A DNA stretch of 64,000 nt, from contig NZ_JJML01000007.1 in NCBI RefSeq assembly GCF_000775285.1, positions 124,001-188,000 of the forward strand, given 5' to 3'. The position numbers and the translations under genes were made by a program. The DNA comes from Neosynechococcus sphagnicola sy1 (GTDB lineage Bacteria; Cyanobacteriota; Cyanobacteriia; Neosynechococcales; Neosynechococcaceae). Within the stretch, counting starts at the first letter, position 1; each line of letters opens with the position of its first letter. Below the pieces are notes generated by a model. That model was given only the letters and a program-made list of their open reading frames with translations. It did no database searches and was not told the origin of the DNA. This document shows, one piece after another, positions 48,204-58,958 of the stretch.

Positions 48204-49735
48204 GAATCTGTTGGCAAGAGCCGTCCAATGGTACGGTTTTGAACCTGGAAGGTCGACCTGGCAACCCGCTGAATATCCCCTGGGGTGACGGCGGCGATCC
48301 GATCCAAATCTCGAAATACATGCCGCCAACTGCCGGTTTTAATCTCATATTCCAGCAATAACTGAGCCATCCCTGGATTGGAATCGAGGCGGCGGAGCAG
48401 GGAGGCTCGGACTTGAGTTTTCACCCGCCTTAACTCCTGTTCCGACACTGGCTCTGTTTTCAAGCGCTCCAGCTCTATCTGGAGCGCGACTGCTACCTCT
48501 TCAACGGTGTGTCCCGGTGCGGTCTGAGCCGAGAACAGCATCAGGCTGGGATACTTGTCCCCTGGGAAACCGCTGGAGCCCTGGGCAGCGAGAGCGACTT
48601 GCTGCTCGGCCACCAAGGCTTTGTAAAGGCGAGCGCTGCGGCCACTGTTGAGGAGCTGCTCGATTAAAGTGTAGACCACTTGATCGGGATCATGACTGTC
48701 AGGGATGTGATAGCCCTCCAAATACCAGGGTTGAGACGCGAGGTGCAGGGTCACCTCCCGAGGGGCAGTTTGGGGAGGTTCAACCACGGTGACCGCCGGG
48801 GGGACAGGTTTGGCCGGATAGCGCCCAAAGTAAATCTCAGCCAGTCGTTTCACCTCCGTGGGGTTGACATCTCCCACAACGGCGATCGCCAGGTTATTGG
48901 GGACATAATATTGCTGAAAAAACCGCTGTACCTGTGGCCGTGTCAGCTGCTCAATATCCTGGGTATAGCCAATCACGGGTCGGCGATAGGGATGCACTCG
49001 ATAGGCCGTCTGCAAGAAAGCTTCGATCATTTGCCCCAGGGGAGCGTTTTCCGAACGGGTGCGGCGTTCCTCCAGAATTACGGCTTTCTCTTGAAAAAAT
49101 TCTCGAAATACAGGTTCTAGAAACCGCTCGGACTCCAGGGACATCCACAGCTCTAACTTATTGGCTGGGAAGCTATAGAAATAACGGGTTGCATCCACGG
49201 TAGTATTGGCATTCAGTCCCACCCCCCCTGCTTGTTGCACAATCTGCCCCATTTGATTCTGCTGCACATAGTCCATAGCCTGGGCTTGGAGGGTCTGGAA
49301 GCGATCTTGCAGCGGGGGGAGGGCTGCGGTCTGCTGCTGAGCCTTGGCCTGCTGGATCTGATCAAACAAGCGATCCAACGCCGCCAAGAGGGGGGCTTCA
49401 GCGGCGTAATCGCGGGTGCCGATGCGGGTGGTACCCTTAAAGGCCAGATGTTCCAGATAGTGAGCCACTCCGGTTTGTCCGTTCGGTTCATTCACCCCGC
49501 CCACATTGGCATAGGTCACAAAAGAGACCACCGGAGCCTGATGCCGCTCCAGGACAATAAACTTCAAGCCATTGTTCAGCCGAAATTCGGTGACTCGCCG
49601 GATGACATCCTCCCAATAGGGTTGGATCGAGGGGATTGGCGGTTGTGCCAAAACAGGGTGGGGGCAGCTTCCCCACAGGAGCAGAGTCAGCAGACAGATT
49701 GCTAACAGGCGATGCCACGGGTAAGGAATGGGCAT
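48200..49735 (-). CDS. M16-family zinc peptidase
   Basis: Periplasmic insulinase-type protease with the inverted zinc motif HYLEHLAFKGT (HxxEH) and the downstream Glu region FFQEKAVILEERRTRSENAP. A signal peptide follows MPIPYPWHRLLAICLLTLLL (ATG 49735); an upstream in-frame ATG at 49837 would precede it by 34 residues. The C-terminal domain has SNPGMAQLLLEYEIKTGSWR. It is coupled to the second M16 gene, a common catalytic/structural pair. Confidence 0.88.
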   Translation of the reverse strand: MPIPYPWHRLLAICLLTLLLWGSCPHPVLAQPPIPSIQPYWEDVIRRVTEFRLNNGLKFIVLERHQAPVVSFVTYANVGGVNEPNGQTGVAHYLEHLAFKGTTRIGTRDYAAEAPLLAALDRLFDQIQQAKAQQQTAALPPLQDRFQTLQAQAMDYVQQNQMGQIVQQAGGVGLNANTTVDATRYFYSFPANKLELWMSLESERFLEPVFREFFQEKAVILEERRTRSENAPLGQMIEAFLQTAYRVHPYRRPVIGYTQDIEQLTRPQVQRFFQQYYVPNNLAIAVVGDVNPTEVKRLAEIYFGRYPAKPVPPAVTVVEPPQTAPREVTLHLASQPWYLEGYHIPDSHDPDQVVYTLIEQLLNSGRSARLYKALVAEQQVALAAQGSSGFPGDKYPSLMLFSAQTAPGHTVEEVAVALQIELERLKTEPVSEQELRRVKTQVRASLLRRLDSNPGMAQLLLEYEIKTGSWRHVFRDLDRIAAVTPGDIQRVARSTFQVQNRTIGRLLPTDS

Positions 49736-50188
49736 CACAGAGGGCAAGGAATTGGTAATGAGATCGTTTTTTTGAGGATTATCTTCCAGCAAAAGTGGCC
49801 GGAGGGAAGCAGTAACTAGGGGGTGAGATGGAGGCATATTGAGGCAGAGCAGCTAGAGATGCGGACAGCAGAAGGGTTGCCTCTATTTAAGTTAAACCGA
49901 ATATTTGCCAATGAGTGACGGTTCTCCAGACAGATCCCCGATTTCCACCCCCAAATTAGTACCAAATTAGTAAAAGTAGGCTTTAAAATTAGCCGTCGCG
50001 ATCGCACCTTCCAGCAAAATGTCGAGAACTTAGTTACACTGAAGACACAATAACTTTACATTCATCCTATCTGTCTAAACTCCTTTTTATCAGTGTGATT
50101 TCTACAGATCACTTGATCACACCCTGATAAATTCCTAAATGTGAGGGCACGTATGATCTCAATCTCCCTACATCTTGAGGTCTTTTCT
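49736..50188. other. 453-bp region between divergent genes
   Basis: No supported gene (an in-frame extension of the M16 gene to 49837 is possible). It should hold promoters for both sides, but no motif can be singled out. Confidence 0.35.
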
Positions 50189-51214
50189 ATGCTCACACAT
50201 CAACCCCTACAAAAAGATTGGTGGAATTGTCCTGTTACTGGCTCGGATGGCTTGCTAGATCAACTGATTAGCAGACAGAGAAGACAGTCTGTACCTGAGA
50301 GTAGTCTTTTACTGCATCATAAACTCCTGAGCAAGGCTGAGAATTTTGCGGAGATAACTCAAAGCAAGGACAGCAATAGATTTTGCAATCAGGAATTTAT
50401 TCTACTGGTTAAGATTAAGTATCTCTTGGATAAGAATTTGGGCACATACGCTGGATTGAGCAATTTTATTAAATTCTTCGAGGTTGCAATTGCCGCCAAA
50501 GATGCTTTTTTTAAGATGGAGCAATCTGAAATGCATTATCAGGGATTTCAGCAGCGGTTGTTCTAACAGTTCATTGAAGATCAGCTAGCGAAATACAAGA
50601 ATTTTACCCATGACAACCATTTGGCATTTCGGGAAGAAGTAGACAACATGCTACCGAGGTTTCTCTCAGGGATGAAGACTGAGGATGGAAAGTCGGCTCT
50701 GGAAGGCTATGTTCAACAAGTAAACCACATCGCAGAACACGAACTGGGCCTGACGCTACTTTATTTATTCAAGTCAAAGAACTTGGAAAGCTATACAATG
50801 CTAAGAATTATAGCCAACTTACTTGAAAATCTTGAATATCAAGAGCTGCCTAATTTCAAGACCTTGCTTGATTTGGTCAAAATCAATTGGAATGCCTTTT
50901 ATAGCCTCGGGACAGTGATTGGAATTCCTGAGAAACTCAATACCCTGAGAACCCACACCAAGATCGTTCAATATTTTGTCCTTTTCAGACGGCACCAAGT
51001 CTCTTTTAGCGAGTTCAGTAACCTACTTAAGACTTTGAGGCAGTGGTATCGGTGTTATGAGAGTATTCTTGAAATCAGGCAGAAGTATCCAGCCAGTGAA
51101 TATAAACAACTCCAGGAATTCTCCCTGAGAATCCCTGGCGAAAAGATTTATCTTAACTATCAGAAGGTATTAACCGATCAAAATACTAAGTATACGTACA
51201 TCGATTTTGGATAA
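50189..51214 (+). pseudogene. Unknown-function protein with an in-frame TAA
   Basis: ATG at 50189 follows GAGG. The first part reads MLTHQPLQKDWWNCPVTGSD to QQRLF, then TAA at 50564-50566. The same frame goes on without break: QFIEDQLAKYKNFTHDNHLA into a 197-residue stretch. The two parts are plainly one protein of about 340 residues, alpha-helical, with no known motif. One base change (e.g. CAA, GAA or AAA to TAA) would explain it. Either the gene is freshly dead or the base is an error. Confidence 0.6.
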
Positions 51215-51433
51215 TTCCCCATCTAAGTCAAGAGATTGCTGCAGGTTTCTGACTGGAACCAGTAACTTCTGTTCTCTGGTTCTCTTCTGGCAATATCTTC
51301 AATATGCGCCGAATGGGAGGTATAGACCCGACTGCCTAGCACAAGTGTCTGAAAGGCTTGTGGCGCCGTATTTTTTCGGAAAAGGTGAGCTGACATGAGA
51401 GGCTGAAATTTGCGTCATTTCAACGTCTAGACG

Positions 51434-51727
51434 ATGTTAGCCACCACCTGCCTCTATGATCAAGTGCTGTCTTTACTGCATCAATACAGTCAACCGCACG
51501 ATCTGGGGCACCTGAAAGCCCTCACTTGGATGGTAAAGACCCTGGTGTCTAGTGGTCGGTTGAGCTGCCTACCGGAGTGGGAGTCGTATGTGCCCAGTCG
51601 CGCCCGTCAGGCGCAAATCACGGAACCAGGAAAAATGAGAAGCTCCCCAGGAGTTGTATCTGCGGGATATTTGTTGCATCATGTAACAAGCTCTTTCCCA
51701 AATCGGGATTTTAGAGGACATTTGTGA
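51434..51727 (+). pseudogene. Transposase N-terminal remnant
   Basis: MLATTCLYDQVLSLLHQYSQ, followed by PHDLGHLKALTWMVKTLVSS and WESYVPSRARQAQ, is like the first 70 residues of a group of cyanobacterial IS4-like transposases. The end (from about residue 68) leaves that pattern, so the rest is lost. It sits directly upstream of psaM. No terminal repeats were found. The family call is from memory of similar proteins. Confidence 0.55.
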
Positions 51728-51760
51728 ACGATTAACCTACTATTCAGGAGCATGGTTGCA

Positions 51761-51856
51761 ATGTCTTTAACCGATACTCAAGTTTTTGTGGCCTTAGTTG
51801 TGGCTCTATTGCCAGGAGTTCTAGCATTTCGGCTAGCCACCGAGCTGTATAAGTAA
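51761..51856 (+). CDS. psaM: Photosystem I reaction centre subunit XII
   Basis: 31 residues: MSLTDTQVFVALVVALLPGV then LAFRLATELYK, the complete family sequence. It is a single helix at the PSI trimer interface. ATG at 51761 is preceded by CAGGAG at 51746-51751. Below usual gene-finder size, but certain. Confidence 0.97.
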   Translation: MSLTDTQVFVALVVALLPGVLAFRLATELYK

Positions 51857-52011
51857 TCGGCTATTAAATCGCTACGGAGCCTGCCCTGGGTTCTGTGATC
51901 AGCGGAGTTAGTGTCTCTTTAAGATTGGTTTCCAGCGGTCACATCAGCCCATGGTGTGCCCTTGGAAGATCGCCAGGGTAGGTTCCCATTGTTACTGACC
52001 CTTGTCCTCCT

Positions 52012-52407
52012 ATGAACGCGCTCTTACCGTCGCCCCAACCCCATCAACCTCCCCAAACGCCCCGTGCTCTGCCTCGCCAGCGGCGGCGTCATCAGCCTAC
52101 CTATCGGGGACGCACGCTTGAAGTTGCCGCCAAACTGGGTGTCAATTTAATGCTGGGAACGGTTGCCGTGATGACGCTCGTTAACTTGCTACCCTATGCA
52201 CAGACTCAGGATGCAAAGTTGCAAACCATGCGTCAAGAGGTGAGCAAAACAGAAGCGCGGGTGAATCAACTAAAAGCCGACTTCAGTCAATACTTTGATC
52301 CCCAGCAGGCTCGGGTGATCATGCAGCAGCAGGGGTACCGTGTGGATCCCCTTCAGTATCAGATTGTCTGGCTTGGAAATCGGAACGCCCCAACTTCCCA
52401 GCCATGA
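52012..52407 (+). CDS. Membrane protein with coiled coil (DivIC/FtsL-like layout)
   Basis: 131 residues. A proline/arginine-rich cytoplasmic start (about 1-38) is followed by one hydrophobic segment (LGVNLMLGTVAVMTLVNLLP) and a coiled coil (KLQTMRQEVSKTEARVNQLK). The end is conserved-looking: ARVIMQQQGYRVDPLQYQIV. The layout is that of bitopic division proteins like FtsL/FtsB/DivIC, but sequence similarity is not evident. Conserved in cyanobacteria as far as I recall. Confidence 0.6.
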   Translation: MNALLPSPQPHQPPQTPRALPRQRRRHQPTYRGRTLEVAAKLGVNLMLGTVAVMTLVNLLPYAQTQDAKLQTMRQEVSKTEARVNQLKADFSQYFDPQQARVIMQQQGYRVDPLQYQIVWLGNRNAPTSQP

Positions 52408-52548
52408 ACCCAAAACCACTAGCTTGATACAATAACGAGGATGCGCCCCATCCCCTCCTCGCAACTGGGAGGATATGTTAAGACCTAACTCGGTTGCTGT
52501 GTAATCCATTTTTTCTTTGCTAGTGATACCCCGGCTTAACATCACGCT

Positions 52549-53013
52549 ATGACAACTGCGATCGCCTATCCCAATGCCCCTGACGTTTCTGCAGAGGATT
52601 ATCTAGTTCTCGGCCTTGCTACTTGCTTTGTCAAAGAAGATGGCCAAGTTTATGAAGTGAAGGTGGTTGAACCCATTCCCTCAGCAGCTCTGGAAGCATT
52701 GATCAAAGGAATTCCCACCTCCTATGCTCGGGCCTGTGCTACCACCCTCGGTGCAGTTTTGCAGGGAGAGACCTTACAAATGCCGATGGACTTTCCTGCC
52801 GATGCTCAGTTTTGTGAGGATTTTGCCTACCGAGCTGTTGCTGCCGTTCGTACCTATCGGATTCGCCCCGTTGCCCAAGCCCACATTCCCCTAGGCAGTA
52901 GTTACCAAGACTTCAACTATTCAACGGAGCGCAAGCGAGTTTTAAACGCCAGTCGTGTGGTCAAAACTGAAGATAACGTTAAGCAACATTCCTATACACA
53001 CCAGGTTCTTTAG
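52549..53013 (+). CDS. Conserved protein of unknown function (154 aa)
   Basis: Soluble protein, EDYLVLGLATCFVKEDGQVY near the start, then PIPSAALEALIKGIPTSYAR and TYRIRPVAQAHIPLGSSYQD. There is no membrane or signal sequence. It looks well conserved and may be specific to cyanobacteria. I know no function. A strong hairpin begins right after its stop. Confidence 0.65.
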   Translation: MTTAIAYPNAPDVSAEDYLVLGLATCFVKEDGQVYEVKVVEPIPSAALEALIKGIPTSYARACATTLGAVLQGETLQMPMDFPADAQFCEDFAYRAVAAVRTYRIRPVAQAHIPLGSSYQDFNYSTERKRVLNASRVVKTEDNVKQHSYTHQVL

Positions 53014-53056
53014 GGCAACCTCTCAGAATCGGCATTTAGCATTCTGAGAGGTTGCC
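53014..53056 (+). terminator. Strong 16-bp hairpin after the 154-aa gene
   Basis: GGCAACCTCTCAGAAT and its perfect complement ATTCTGAGAGGTTGCC flank an 11-nt loop. It starts one base after the stop codon. There is no T-tract after the stem, so it could be a transcript-stabilising or Rho-independent-like end. Confidence 0.6.
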
Positions 53057-53251
53057 TGACTCACCAGTGTCGCTAAATATCACTCGATTCGGAGCCAGAA
53101 TGGGGTGAATTGGCGGTGTTGAGGTGTCGGCTCAGATGGATCGTCATCTGCCTGTTGTGGAAATCCCTCGATGCTTCGTTACAACTTTGTGGATTTTTCC
53201 AGTATTCTCATCTCATGGACGCAATATGGCGATGACTGATGAGGGGTTCCC

Positions 53252-54560
53252 ATGGAAGGCAATAATCTAGAGTCCAAAAACACGAATACAAAAAGCCCGT
53301 TAGAGCTAGCTGAGTATGCCTCCCTGTTGCTCTCGGTTGCAGGAACAGTTGCTTCTGCCCTCACCCAGCAAGCTGTGCTGGCAGCTGCGCCTCTGAGTCT
53401 TTCACTGATTTTGAATTTAGCCAATCGTCGTCGCATCCAAGCATTGCCGCCGTTGGCTGCCCCCGCCGCCCTCTTGGCCGAGCCATCTCCACTTACAACC
53501 GATACTCCATCTCATGCCGTTGCCGATCTGGTCAGAATTCAAGAGCAAAGTTTTTTATTTGCAACGCCAAGACACCAGTCTTCAAGAAACGGTCGATAGC
53601 TTGATGCAGCAGTTGCAGGGTCTGCCAGCCTCAGGGGCTTTATCGACCATGGAAGAAACTGTCTCCCAACTGTCGCAGGCGATCGCCCAATTACAAACCA
53701 ATTCTCCCCTGGACCCGGTCTTTGATGTTGCAGTGGGAGGGAACGATTGGCAGGAGCCCTTGCAGGCCTTAGAGGTGAAATTAGAGCGAGTATTGTCAGG
53801 CATCCCAACTGAGCTTGCCCCAGCGGATGATTGGCATGCAGCCTTTCAGCAATTGGAAGCCAAGTTAGAAAATACCTTGGTCAGTTTAGCGCCGACCGTG
53901 GATGACCCCTTTGCCCCGGCCTCTGACCCAGCCTGGGGGGATGAGATCAAATCCCAAGTGGTGCGTGCCGAAACCAGCATAGGTACGGCTCTAACCCAAC
54001 TGGCTGCCATCCAACAACAACTGGAACCCCTGGCAGCCCTCCCCGCTCAGGTGGAATGGTTACAGGGGCAGATCAGTGTCCCAACTCCCCCAGCAATGGT
54101 CGATGTCACCGCCTTGGTCGAGGAGGCGGTGCAGCAAAAACTAGCAACGTTGGAACCATCGGTTCCCAAGGCTGACCCTAGTGAGGCCATCGGCTCCTTA
54201 CAAGCCCAGGTGGAAATGTTGAAAACACAACTCGATAGTGTTTCAGCCAGTCTTTCTCAGGGGCTGGCGAATTTGCCTCATCTGGTGAGCGAAGCCATTG
54301 TCAACCATCCATCCACCCCCTCAGCCCCCTCCCCAGCGACGGGTGATTTAACGGCACCGGTAGAAGCTGCTTTGACCCAGTTATCGGCAGAGATTGCCGC
54401 CATTCCCAATCTGGTGGAAACGGCGGTGCAAAGGCGCATTGAAACCATGCACTCTGAACTAGAGCTATTTCCAGATATTCCAGCCACCTCTGCTCAAGCG
54501 GATGATACACCGGATTGGGATTCGCTGCTGGCAGAGCTGGAAATTGACCCCAAGGGTTAA
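53252..54560 (+). CDS. Coiled-coil membrane-anchored protein of unknown function, frameshifted
   Basis: Starts MEGNNLESKNTNTKSPLELA with a hydrophobic segment (about 22-55). The frame is lost after VADLVRIQEQ; one extra A in CAAAG (53546-53550) is the cause. The reading goes on as VFYLQRQDTSLQETVDSLMQ. The rest is about 340 residues of Ala/Gln/Leu-rich coiled coil, repeated LEAKLEN/LEVKLER-like units and a short acidic tail (WDSLLAELEIDPKG). The layout suggests a scaffold; no known family. Confidence 0.6.
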
Positions 54561-54577
54561 GCCCCCTCAACTACCGG

Positions 54578-54952
54578 ATGCCAGTTGTTTGCCAAGCAGC
54601 CCTCGTCACCCTGGCAACCCAGGATTTTGCGGTTGTGGTTGAGTTTTATCAACATCTGCTGAATCAGCAACCCCAACCCCATACGCCCCAACGTTATGCA
54701 GAGTTTCAGCTGGCTGGCCTGCGTCTGGGAATTTTTCGCCCCCGGAGAGAAGATCAAGGAGAGTTTGCGAACAGCTGTCAGAGTTGTCTGAGTTTGTGTT
54801 TGGAGGTGGAGAACCTTGAGGAGGCGATCGCCCACCTCACCCAACTAGGCTATCCACCCCCCGGCGAGCTGATCACGGCTGCCCATGGGCAAGAAATTTA
54901 TGCCTATGATCCCTTGGGTAATCGACTGATTTTGCATCAACCACCCAACTAA
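54578..54952 (+). CDS. VOC-family (glyoxalase-like) protein
   Basis: 124 residues, one beta-alpha-beta-beta-beta module pair of the vicinal-oxygen-chelate fold: ALVTLATQDFAVVVEFYQHL at the start, QLAGLRLGIFRP in the middle, LSLCLEVENLEEAIAHLTQL and YAYDPLGNRLILHQ at the end. Substrate unknown. It lies just before the convergent cobN. Confidence 0.8.
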   Translation: MPVVCQAALVTLATQDFAVVVEFYQHLLNQQPQPHTPQRYAEFQLAGLRLGIFRPRREDQGEFANSCQSCLSLCLEVENLEEAIAHLTQLGYPPPGELITAAHGQEIYAYDPLGNRLILHQPPN

Positions 54953-54975
54953 GAAATTCTCCCAAGGATGGGAGC

Positions 54976-57900
54976 TTATGAATCCGTTATCAAAGGCGAT
55001 GAACTGAAGCTGATGCCTTCTACCTTGGCTTCGGCTTGGTGGGCGATCGCCCGCAGTTGATCGACGGTGTGTGGGTCAGCCGTTTGCCACAACCCCCGCT
55101 GATGGGCTTCTAACAGACGTTCTGCCATATCCCTTAACGCCCAGGGATTATGCTGCTCAATGAAATCTTGCACCGCTGGATCGAATAAGTAGGCGGCGGC
55201 GACTCCCTGATACATAAAATCCTCGACACAATGGGTGGTGGCATCGTAGGCAAACAAATAATCCACGGTGGCTGCCATTTCAAAGGCACCTTTATAGCCG
55301 TGCCGCATCACCCCTGCAATCCACTTAGGATTGATGACCCGTGATCGGTACACTCGTCCTAGTTCTTCCTGCAAGTGCCTTACTTTGGGGTTGGCAGGCT
55401 GGGAGTGATCCCCAAAGTAAACCTGGGGATTTTCACCCCGAATTGCCCGCACAGCAACGGTTAAGCCACCTTGAAATTGGTAATAGTCATCGGAGTCGAG
55501 CAGATCATGTTCCCGGTTGTCCTGATTATGGAGTACCACCTGCAGTTGCCGCAGTCGCTGTTCAAAGGCTTCCGGAGCCGCAGCTTCGCCTCCTTGGGCG
55601 GTGTAGGCATAGCTACTCCAGTTGAGATAGGCACGGGCTAAGTCCTGGTCATCTGTCCAGTTTTGGGCTTCGATCAACCCTTGTAACCCCGCCCCGTAGG
55701 CACCCGGTTTGGAGCCAAAGATGCGGTAGCGAGCACGGAGGGCGGCCTGGTCAAGGGAGAGTCCAGCCTCATGCCACCGCCGACTTTCTTGCTGGACTTG
55801 AGCTGCCAAGGAATTCTGTTCCGGGGGTTCGTCCAGGGCTGCCACCGCCTGTACCGCCTGATCAAACAAGTCAATGAGATTGCTGAAGGCATCGCGAAAG
55901 AAGCCGGAAATTCTCAAGGTGACATCAACGCGAGGTCGTCCCAGGTAGGACAGGGGGAGAATCTCAAAGTCCACGACCCGCCGCGATGGCCCATCCCAAA
56001 CCGGCTGCACACCCAACAAAGCCAGGGCTTCTGCCAAATCATCGCCTCCGGTACGCATGGTTGCGGTTCCCCAAATGGAGAGCCCCAGGGTTTGGGGATA
56101 CTCTCCGTGTTCCTGGGTATACCGTTCAATCAACACGGCGGCGGCTTTCCGCCCCACATCCCAGGCACTTTCGGTGGGGATGGCTCGAATATCAACGGAG
56201 TAAAAATTCCGTCCCGTGGGCAAGACATCAGGTCTGCCTCGGGTTGGGGCTCCCGATGCCCCACTGGGAATATAGCCCCCGGCTAAACCGTGGAGCAAGT
56301 AGTGTAGCTCCTGATCAGTGTGTCGTAGTGCGGGTAGTAGTTGTGTCTGAATCCAGCGCTGGGATAGATGCAGCGCCTCGGTCTCGGAAGCCATGGCGGG
56401 GAAGCCCTCGCCATCCGCTAACAGGGAGTCTACAAGCTTGGCGGCTGCTAGTTCCAACGCCGCGATCGCATCCCCTAGAATCTGACAGTCCGGATGTCCC
56501 TGGGCGGCTAATTGCTGGCGTTGCACGTCAGCAAGGGCAACCCCCATGTCTGCCGTTAAGGGATCCAAGTCTAACCCCCAATCCTGGGCGATCGCCCGGG
56601 TGAGTCCTGACTGGGCTGGGTTGGGATGACGGGCGATCGCCACCACCAGATCCCGGAGTTGCGACCCTTGGGGACACTGGCCAAAAATATGCAACCCATC
56701 CCGAATCTGGGCTTCCTTCAGCTCACAGAGATAACCATCGGCAACGGTAATCCAGTCTCGATCTAGTGTCCAGGTATCGGTGTCAGCGGTGGCTCCATGG
56801 GCGGGTTGGCGGGGCTGGCGGTGCTGTAAATCCCGGTGGAGATTGGCCTGTCGCACCAGTTGGCTCATGCGATCCTGAATCACAGAAACCCTGGTCGGAT
56901 CAAGGCTTTGAGCTTCGTAGTATTCATCAATCAGCTGCTCCAACTGCTGTAAGGGGCCGTAGAGTTCAGCCCGGGTCATCGGCGGGGTGAGATGATCGAG
57001 AATCACGGCCTGGGCGCGACGCTTGGCCTGGGAACCCTCACCGGGGTCATTGACGATAAAGGGATAGAGGTGGGGTAAAGCTCCCAATGCAACCTCGGGA
57101 TAGCAGTCAGCAGCCAGGGCCACACTTTTACCAGGGAGCCATTCTAAATTGCCGTGTTTACCGACATGGACGATGACGTGGGCACCAAACCCATGCCGGA
57201 GCCAGTGATAAAAGGCCAGGTAAGCCGGGGTTGGTTCTAGATCGGGGGCATGGTAGTTTAAGGCTGGATCAATGTCATAGCCCCGGCTGGGCTGAATGCC
57301 AACAAAGACATTTCCCAGTTGCAGTCCCGGAATTGCGATGTCTGCCTTGGGGGTACACCGATCTCCCCAGCGATCGCGGATACCTTGGTGTACTGTTGGC
57401 GGCAGATGGTCGAAATAAGCTGCAAAGGCGGCGATCGGCAGGGTTTGCTGGATCGGACGCAGGTCGCGCCCTTCGGGGTCATTGGTCAGGGTGGCTGTGA
57501 GCTGCTGGATCAAGTCCCCTCCCGTGGGTGGCAATGCCTCGATCTGGTAACCAGCCTGCTGCATTGCCTTCAGCATCTCCACACAACTGGCAGGGGTATC
57601 CAGCCCCACTCCATTCGCCAGTCTGCCGTCTCGGGTGGGGTAGTTTGCTAGGATCAAGGCCACCCGTCGTTGGGCAACGGGGGTTTGCCGCAGCTTCACC
57701 CAATTAGCGGCCAAATCCGCCACAAACTGAATGCGATCGCCCATGGGGGCATACCCCACCACATCGGTTTCTAAGTCGGCATTCCAGGTTTGCACCGCCT
57801 TAAACGAAACGGCGCGACTGATAATCCGCCCATCCACTTCTGGCAGCGCCACATTCATCGCCAGATCCCGGGGAGAGAGCCCCTGGAATTGACTCGCCCA

Positions 57901-58795
57901 CTGCTCCACCGTGCCGCCACTGAGGATCACCTGTAAAATCGGCACATCCAACTGCTGCCAGAGGCCGACTTGGGGGATGGCGGTTTCCAAACGGGCCAGG
58001 GAAAAACTCGTAGCGTTCAGCAATACTTGAATGGCCTGACCATCCTGGGGTTTGGAAGTAGGTCAGCAGCTGTGCCTGCACCGCTAGATCGCGCAAGGAG
58101 GAGACATAGACAGGAATTGGATCGAGCTGATGCTGAGCTAGGGCGGCACAGAGGGCATCCATGGGGGCTGTGTTCCCCGCTAAATAGTGAGCGCGATAAA
58201 ACAGCAGCCCGACGCGGGGCTGGGATGGTTGTTGCTGGGAAGCGGGCCATGGATAGAGACCCACCCGAGGCACCCCTTGGGGGGCAGGGGGGTGATAGCG
58301 AGTTCCCAGGCAGGTATCGGCTAGAAATTGCAACCCATGGGTGAGGTTCTCGAGACCCCCTTCGGTGAAATACCGCCAGAGTTGGTGAGCCGCCCCGAGG
58401 CTGGTGGTGGAATGGCTGAGCAGATCGGGGTCAGGGCGATCATCCCCAGGCAAAAGCACCAAGGAGGCTCCAGTTCTACCTACCAGATCTTTGACCACCT
58501 CAAGGCCATAGGGCCAGTAAGCGCGACCTCCCAACAGGCGAACCACAATCACCTGGGCGTGCTGGAGCACTGTCTCTGCATAGGTATCGATCGTCAGTTG
58601 TTGCTGAAGTTGCAGCAAATTGACCACCCGGAGTGCCGGAAAACCATGGGGTAGGCGAGACACCGCCTGAGCCAGGGTTTGAATATCAGTATCGGCAGTG
58701 GTGAGCAAGATCAGAGGGGCGGGGGTTTGTTCAATAAAAATCACCCCAGCTTGATCCGGGTTCCAACCTCCGGGAGTGGCGGCAAGACGGTGCAT
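54976..58795 (-). CDS. cobN: Cobaltochelatase CobN subunit, frameshifted
   Basis: Large ATP-dependent cobalt-chelatase subunit, related to ChlH (magnesium chelatase). Starts MHRLAATPGGWNPDQAGVIF. The frame goes off after LLTYFQ and resumes with QDGQAIQVLLNATSFSLARL; one base too many in the run TTTGGGG complement (58047-58053). Family blocks seen are GKHGNLEWLPGKSVALAADC, ALPHLYPFIVNDPGEGSQAK and EHGEYPQTLGLSIWGTATMR. Joined length about 1,270, as expected. CobS/CobT-like or ChlI/D partners are outside the window. No B12 box was seen upstream. Confidence 0.92.
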
Positions 58796-58958
58796 AGTAA
58801 TACCGTTTTAATCGGGGGCAGGAGGGCGATAGCGTTCACGGATGGATTGTGTGTTTACCGAACCGCTGTCTGGAAAGACGGGGCTTGAATCCCGTGCTTT
58901 TGATCAAGGGGAGTGATAAGCTCAAAAAACCTCCGTGCTTCTCCCGTAAATTCGAGGC

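Noticed and set aside
58796-58958. Cobalamin riboswitch upstream of cobN
   Set aside because: I could not find the B12-box consensus or the required stems in this short region.
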